From positions 1-64,000 of the forward strand of contig JADLDY010000009.1 in assembly GCA_020846435.1 (NCBI GenBank): a DNA stretch of 64,000 bases. The letters run 5' to 3'. How positions within the stretch are numbered: position 1 is the first letter of the stretch; every line of letters starts with the position of its first letter. Position numbers and translations under genes: made by a program. Shown one piece after another: positions 59,893-64,000 of this stretch. Origin of the DNA: Deltaproteobacteria bacterium (GTDB lineage Bacteria; Desulfobacterota; GWC2-55-46). The notes beneath the pieces were generated by a model. The model saw only the letters and a program-made list of their open reading frames with translations. It did no database searches and had not been told where the DNA came from.

Positions 59893-60662
59893 TCCCTGAA
59901 CCCGTGGCTGAAGAGCGCGTCATAGAGCTTCGAATTATCTCCGGGCAGATCGCCTATGGCCCGCCCCACTATTATCATGGCCTGACGGCTGATGCCGGAT
60001 GTCTTGACTTTCGCCGCTATGTCAGCGAGAGAGCCCTTGACTATTTTCTCGTCCTCCCATGAGGCCCTGTAAACTACGGCGACAGGAGTATCCATCGAGT
60101 AGCCTTCGGCAAGCTCTCTTACCACGTCGTCTATCATGGCTATGCTGAGGAATATGCAGATGGTCGCGCCGTGGCTGGCAAGCTTAGAGAGGCGCTCCTT
60201 CTCAGGCACAGGAGTCCTGCCCTCGACTCGCGTGAATATGACCGTCTGCGTGACGCCAGGGAGCGTGAGCTCTCTTTTGAGCGCGGCGGCCGAAGCGAAG
60301 GCCGAAGAGACGCCGGGGACTATCCCATAGGCAACGCCCTCTCTTTCCAGGATATCCGCCTGCTCGCGCAAAGCGCCGTAGAGCGACGGGTCGCCAGTGT
60401 GAAGGCGGACGACCTTTTTCCCCTGACGGGCGGCCTCGACCATGAGGGATGTTATCTCTTCAAGGCTCATGGACGCGCTGTTTCTTATCACAGGCCCCTT
60501 CTCGCAGTACTCGAGCACTTTTTCACGGACGAGAGAGCCGGCGTAGATGACGAGGTCAGCGTCCTTCAGGAGGCGCATGCCCTTGACGGTGATGAGTTCC
60601 GGGTCTCCGGGGCCGGTCCCGACGAAATAAACATTCACGGCAATATTTTCAGTGTCAGCCAT
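59889..60662 (-). CDS. cbiF: Cobalt-precorrin-4 C11-methyltransferase (CbiF/CobM)
   Basis: A 257-residue SAM-dependent methylase. VYFVGTGPGDPELITVKGMRLL, LHTGDPSLYGALREQ, GIVPGVSSAFASAAALKREL and TVIFTRVEGRTPVP are diagnostic for the C11 enzyme. It overlaps cbiL by 8 bp and the VanZ gene by 4 bp. Confidence 0.94.
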   Translation of the reverse strand: MADTENIAVNVYFVGTGPGDPELITVKGMRLLKDADLVIYAGSLVREKVLEYCEKGPVIRNSASMSLEEITSLMVEAARQGKKVVRLHTGDPSLYGALREQADILEREGVAYGIVPGVSSAFASAAALKRELTLPGVTQTVIFTRVEGRTPVPEKERLSKLASHGATICIFLSIAMIDDVVRELAEGYSMDTPVAVVYRASWEDEKIVKGSLADIAAKVKTSGISRQAMIIVGRAIGDLPGDNSKLYDALFSHGFRE

Positions 60663-61368
60663 TTTTCCTTATTATTATCATCGAGAAGTAGTCGGGCTTA
60701 GTGCCCTTCAATGTCCGCAGGTCGGTTACGACCTCTTCTTCGGGCCATCCGGCCCTCGATACGAAAAAGGCCTTTTCAATAAGTCCTGAGTCAACTATGA
60801 GGTCGGTTATGGCGTCTATCGCCTTGTTGACCTTCATGAGCACTATCGTCTCCGCGGCGGAAAGAGCCTGCTTCACCTTCTCAAGCTCATAGGCGGCGGG
60901 CACGATCAAGACCCGCTCGTCTGTTTCCGCGAGAGGAAGAGCGAGGAGAGACGCGGCGGCTGAAAACGACGTCACGCCGGGGACCGCCCTTATTGCGCAG
61001 CCCGCTGACAGCTCCCTGACGAACGGCACAAGGTAGCTGAAGGTCGAGAAGACGAGCGGGTCTCCGAGCGTGATGAAGGCGACGTTCTTGCCCTGGCTGA
61101 GCCTTTCTGCCACGAGGGAAGCTGCCTGCTTCCTCGAAGACTCGAGAACGGCCTTATCTTTTGTCATGGGGAATGGCAGCTCGAGTATCTCCTTGCCTTC
61201 GAGGCCGACGGTGCCCCTTATTATCTCAAGGGCGCGGCTCGAGCCCTTGTCGCTCGAGCGAGGCACCGCTATGACAGGGGATGCCTTGAGCACATTGACG
61301 GCCTTGAGCGTCATGAGTTCAGGGTCTCCGGGGCCGACCCCGACGCCGTAGAAAACTGCGGTTTTCAC
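60655..61368 (-). CDS. cbiL: Cobalt-factor II C20-methyltransferase (CbiL/CobI)
   Basis: A 237-residue methylase with GVGVGPGDPELMTLKAVNVL, VAFITLGDPLVFSTFSYL, and AVPGVTSFSAAASLLALPLA. It methylates C20 of cobalt-sirohydrochlorin. It overlaps cbiET by 4 bp. Confidence 0.93.
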   Translation of the reverse strand: MKTAVFYGVGVGPGDPELMTLKAVNVLKASPVIAVPRSSDKGSSRALEIIRGTVGLEGKEILELPFPMTKDKAVLESSRKQAASLVAERLSQGKNVAFITLGDPLVFSTFSYLVPFVRELSAGCAIRAVPGVTSFSAAASLLALPLAETDERVLIVPAAYELEKVKQALSAAETIVLMKVNKAIDAITDLIVDSGLIEKAFFVSRAGWPEEEVVTDLRTLKGTKPDYFSMIIIRKNG

Positions 61369-62576
61369 AGGGGCTTCCTCCCGGATATTATGAACAGAGG
61401 GTTGTTGGCCGAAAACATCGTAAGTTTTCCCGCCTTCTTTGACTTTGATACGCTTACCAGAAGGAGTTCCTTGTCCCAGCCCTTTTTCGAGAGAAACTCA
61501 AGCGCCTTCGACGCCGTCTCCATGGTGACGGCGTTCACGACGACACGGCCGCCCTTTTTGAGCCTCTTCGAGACGAAAGACAATATGCCGCTTATGCCTT
61601 CCCCGCCGCCGCCGACGAAAACCGCGTCAGGCGGCGGAAGGCCCTTCAAAGCGCCAGGGGCCTCGCCTTTTATTATGACGAGGTTTCCAACATTGAACCG
61701 CCTCGCGTTCTCTTCCATGTCCTTTACTCTGGCCGCTTCTTTCTCAATCGCGTAGACATCTCCTGAGGTGAGGCGGGCCGCCTCTATCGCGACCGACCCG
61801 GAGCATGCGCCTATGTCCCAGACGACCGAGTGCCTCGTTATGCATAGCTTGGAGAGCGCGATGACGCGGAACTCTTCCTTGGTTATCATGCCGCCAGAAT
61901 GACGGAAGAGGCTGTCAGGCAGGCCGAATCCGCTCTCCTGGGGACGACCCCTCTCGTTCATGATGATAAAGACATTGAGCGGGTCAAAAGATTTTTTCCC
62001 TGCTACCTCCTCAAGAGTGCCCTTGAAAACCTTCTCAGCCTTTGTGCCGAGCGCCTCACAGACAGCGGCCCGGCATGTGACGCCACGCTTCAGGAGCTCC
62101 TTTGCGAGCTTCGCCGGGCTGTTCTCCCTGTCGGTGAAGAGAGCGAGTTTTTTATTGGAAGCCACTTCGAGTGCCAGCCAGTCAAAGTCAGCCTCCCTGC
62201 CGTGGACGCTCAAGACCTTGACGCCGTTCATCTCTTCCTTGATTCTGGCGAAGGCCTCCTGCACGACGCTCACATTCGGGATGACTTCGACATTATCAGG
62301 TCCGAACTCTTTCAATATGAAAGAGCCTATGCCGTAAAGAAGCGGGTCGCCTGTGGCGAGCACCGCGACATGGCTTTTTTTTGCCTTGAGGTGGCCCCTT
62401 ATGGCGCTGGCCGCTCCCTTGAGCCCGGCGAAGGGCGACTTTCTGCCGCTCGCGTCAGGGAATTCATCGAGGTGGCGTCTGCCGCCGACGATGAGGCCTG
62501 CTTCCTCTATGAGGCGAAGCGCCCTCACAGCGAGGCTCGCTCTTCCATGTATGCCTATACCTATTACATATATCAT
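61365..62576 (-). CDS. cbiET: Bifunctional cobalt-precorrin-7 C5-methyltransferase / C15-methylase-decarboxylase
   Basis: A 403-residue fusion of CbiE (N-terminal, VIGIGIHGRASL; LATGDPLLYGIGSFI) and CbiT (C-terminal, from about residue 225: WDIGACSGSVAIEAARL). It methylates C5 and C15 and removes the C12 acetate carboxyl. It overlaps both neighbours by 4 bp. Confidence 0.94.
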   Translation of the reverse strand: MIYVIGIGIHGRASLAVRALRLIEEAGLIVGGRRHLDEFPDASGRKSPFAGLKGAASAIRGHLKAKKSHVAVLATGDPLLYGIGSFILKEFGPDNVEVIPNVSVVQEAFARIKEEMNGVKVLSVHGREADFDWLALEVASNKKLALFTDRENSPAKLAKELLKRGVTCRAAVCEALGTKAEKVFKGTLEEVAGKKSFDPLNVFIIMNERGRPQESGFGLPDSLFRHSGGMITKEEFRVIALSKLCITRHSVVWDIGACSGSVAIEAARLTSGDVYAIEKEAARVKDMEENARRFNVGNLVIIKGEAPGALKGLPPPDAVFVGGGGEGISGILSFVSKRLKKGGRVVVNAVTMETASKALEFLSKKGWDKELLLVSVSKSKKAGKLTMFSANNPLFIISGRKPL

Positions 62577-63643
62577 CTGGCGATCGAGGCCAGGTCGTTC
62601 TCATATCCAACGAGCATGGCGCGCACCTTTTTTCCGGCTATTTTTTCGGAATTTTTCCTGACAAGCCTGCAGACCTCGGCAATAACCTCCTGAGGCCCTT
62701 TTTCCCTCAATAATAAATATACCTCCCTGGCCGTGTTGGCCGAGAGGACCTTTTTCACAATAACGTCGCCAGCTGCAAACCGTCTGCAAAGCCCGGCGAG
62801 AAAATCAAACTCGACGGACGAATCAGAGCAGTGAGTCTCGAAGTGACCGGCGGCAAGCTTCGAGAACTTGCCGAACTGTCCGGCCACGATAATTTTTTTC
62901 AGCCCGGCCCGTTTGGCGGCGTCTCTGAGCGCAAATCCCATGTGGTCGCCGGTCAGGACGAAAGCGACTGCGGGGAGCCCGAGCTTTTTTTCAACCACCT
63001 TCTCGCTCGACCTGCCGGTAGAGAAGACCACCTCATCCACGCCGTTAGCGAGCGCGACGTCCACCCCGAGACTTATGGAATGCGTATAGGCCGCGAGCGA
63101 CATCGGCTCGACTATCCCGCTCGTGCCGAGAATGGAGATGCCGCCCGTGATGCCGAGCCTCGCGTTCATCGTCCTTTTAGCGAGCTCAGCGCCTTTCGGC
63201 ACCGAGATGGTGACGACAAAGGCGGCCCTGCTGGCATGGGCCCGGGCGACTTCAAACAACGCTGTCCGTATCATCTTGAGCGGTACGGGATTTATGGCTG
63301 GCCTGCCGGGCTGGACTTTTAGCCCCGGCCTCGTCACGACCCCGACCCCTTCGCCGCCCCTTATCCGGACGGAAGGGCGCGCAGCGTTATAGCCGGAGAT
63401 CTTTACCTCGGCAACGAACTCCGCGCCGTTGGTGACATCCGGGTCGTCTCCCGCGTCTTTTATGATGACGGCGCGCGCTCTATCCCCCTGAACCTCGACC
63501 GACTTCACAGGCACAGGCAACAGCTTTCCTGAAGGCAGCGAGACATCTACCGGGGAAAGCGGGGCGCCTCCCAGAAGCGCGTGTGCCGCTGCCTTGGCTC
63601 CGGCAGCGGCACACGTTCCAGTTGTATATCCTTTTCTAAGCAC
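62573..63643 (-). CDS. cbiD: Cobalt-precorrin-5B C1-methyltransferase CbiD
   Basis: A 356-residue protein specific to the anaerobic pathway. It begins RKGYTTGTCAAAGAKAAAHAL, the family signature, and has GGEGVGVVTRPGL and GTSGIVEPMSLAAY. It starts only 9 bp after the upstream porin gene and overlaps cbiET by 4 bp. Confidence 0.95.
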   Translation of the reverse strand: MLRKGYTTGTCAAAGAKAAAHALLGGAPLSPVDVSLPSGKLLPVPVKSVEVQGDRARAVIIKDAGDDPDVTNGAEFVAEVKISGYNAARPSVRIRGGEGVGVVTRPGLKVQPGRPAINPVPLKMIRTALFEVARAHASRAAFVVTISVPKGAELAKRTMNARLGITGGISILGTSGIVEPMSLAAYTHSISLGVDVALANGVDEVVFSTGRSSEKVVEKKLGLPAVAFVLTGDHMGFALRDAAKRAGLKKIIVAGQFGKFSKLAAGHFETHCSDSSVEFDFLAGLCRRFAAGDVIVKKVLSANTAREVYLLLREKGPQEVIAEVCRLVRKNSEKIAGKKVRAMLVGYENDLASIAR

Positions 63644-63652
63644 TCATGAGTC

Positions 63653-64000
63653 CTAAAAGTATGTCTGGAGCCTTATGCCGTAGATAAACGCGCTGTCCGC
63701 GTTCTTGTCGCCGCCGGGGTTCACTACATACTGGAAGTCCGGCGAAACATGGAAGCCCTCGTCAGGCCCGGCATTGTCTACCGCGTAATTGTAAAAGAGC
63801 TCCATGTAATGCTCAGGGGCAGACTCGAACGCCCCGAGGCCCTTGAGGTAGTCCTCATAATCCTGCCCCATGAAGCTCGCGCCGTAAGCCAGGCCCATGC
63901 TGTCGTTTTCCCTGCCGAAGCACCCGCCTGAGGAGTTGACGCCAGCGGAGATGAACCTGTCGAACTGCGCGACAGACTCCCTCTGCATGCCGGCCCTCAG
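63653..64000 (-). CDS. OprB-like outer-membrane porin, partial
   Basis: The C-terminal 115 residues of a porin whose 5' part lies beyond the window. Features are RENDSMGLAYGASFMG, EHYMELFYNYAV, HVSPDFQYVVNPGGD and a C-terminal YGIRLQTYF ending in Phe, as in carbohydrate-selective OprB porins. It lies 9 bp upstream of cbiD on the same strand, so it is probably part of the same transcript; a role in cobalt or corrinoid uptake is only inferred from position. Confidence 0.8.
   Translation of the reverse strand: MRAGMQRESVAQFDRFISAGVNSSGGCFGRENDSMGLAYGASFMGQDYEDYLKGLGAFESAPEHYMELFYNYAVDNAGPDEGFHVSPDFQYVVNPGGDKNADSAFIYGIRLQTYF

Overview
The window looks like a chromosomal piece of a Gram-negative, probably anaerobic or microaerophilic, bacterium of deltaproteobacterial (Desulfobacterota-like) type. 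This rests on gene content and order: CarD–PIN/TRAM–IspD–IspF–GltX–CysS, a TolQ-TolR-TonB/TolA-TolB-Pal-CpoB envelope operon, porins, lipoproteins, two B12-dependent (class II) ribonucleotide reductases, and an anaerobic-type cobalamin operon. No rRNA, tRNA, CRISPR array or intact mobile element was seen. The taxonomic call is an inference; there is no marker gene here that settles it.

Layout. 0.1–4.4 kb: rpe, a compact class II RNR, a TlpA-like lipoprotein and thioredoxin. 4.8–12.9 kb (+): TPR protein, DUF4292 lipoprotein, CarD, PIN/TRAM protein, ispD, ispF, gltX, cysS. 13.0–14.2 kb: an AT-richer candidate HEPN gene capped by short palindromes, then a DsrE-like protein. 14.5–16.4 kb (-): ftsY, nitroreductase, PilZ. 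16.7–20.7 kb (+): a PAS membrane protein overlapping a PAS histidine kinase, comF, rfaE2, and a secreted Arg/Asp-rich protein. 20.9–22.9 kb (-): glnB and glnA. 23.1–28.3 kb: MBL-fold hydrolase, plsY, glmU-glmS. 28.4–30.0 kb: a decaying accessory patch with two broken genes (one nonsense codon, one frameshift) among palindromic repeats. 30.1–33.7 kb (-): full-length nrdJ with a paired NrdR-like operator, DUF190 and the fluoride channel crcB. 34–38.9 kb (+): Tol-Pal. 39–46.1 kb (+): GGDEF response regulator, DUF362 ferredoxin, DUF3047, AsmA-like giant, methyltransferase. 46.3–51.4 kb (-): ccsB, queE, Lon-like protease, CDF transporter. 51.5–55.7 kb (-): modC, modB, modA, a porin and a ModE-type regulator. 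55.8–64 kb (-): a tightly overlapping cobalamin operon (porin, cbiD, cbiET, cbiL, cbiF, VanZ, creatininase-like, cbiG, cbiH, deoB).

How it fits together: the corrin operon can supply the cofactor that both NrdJ proteins need, and thioredoxin/TlpA could supply reducing power. The molybdate locus has three 24-bp ModE-like boxes placed to control modE and a porin-modABC operon. The most unusual material is non-coding. A dispersed ~120-bp hairpin element has five clear copies, its outer arms differ between copies but still pair within each copy, and copies lie at gene 3' ends. A second palindrome family abuts or contains the stop codons of several genes.
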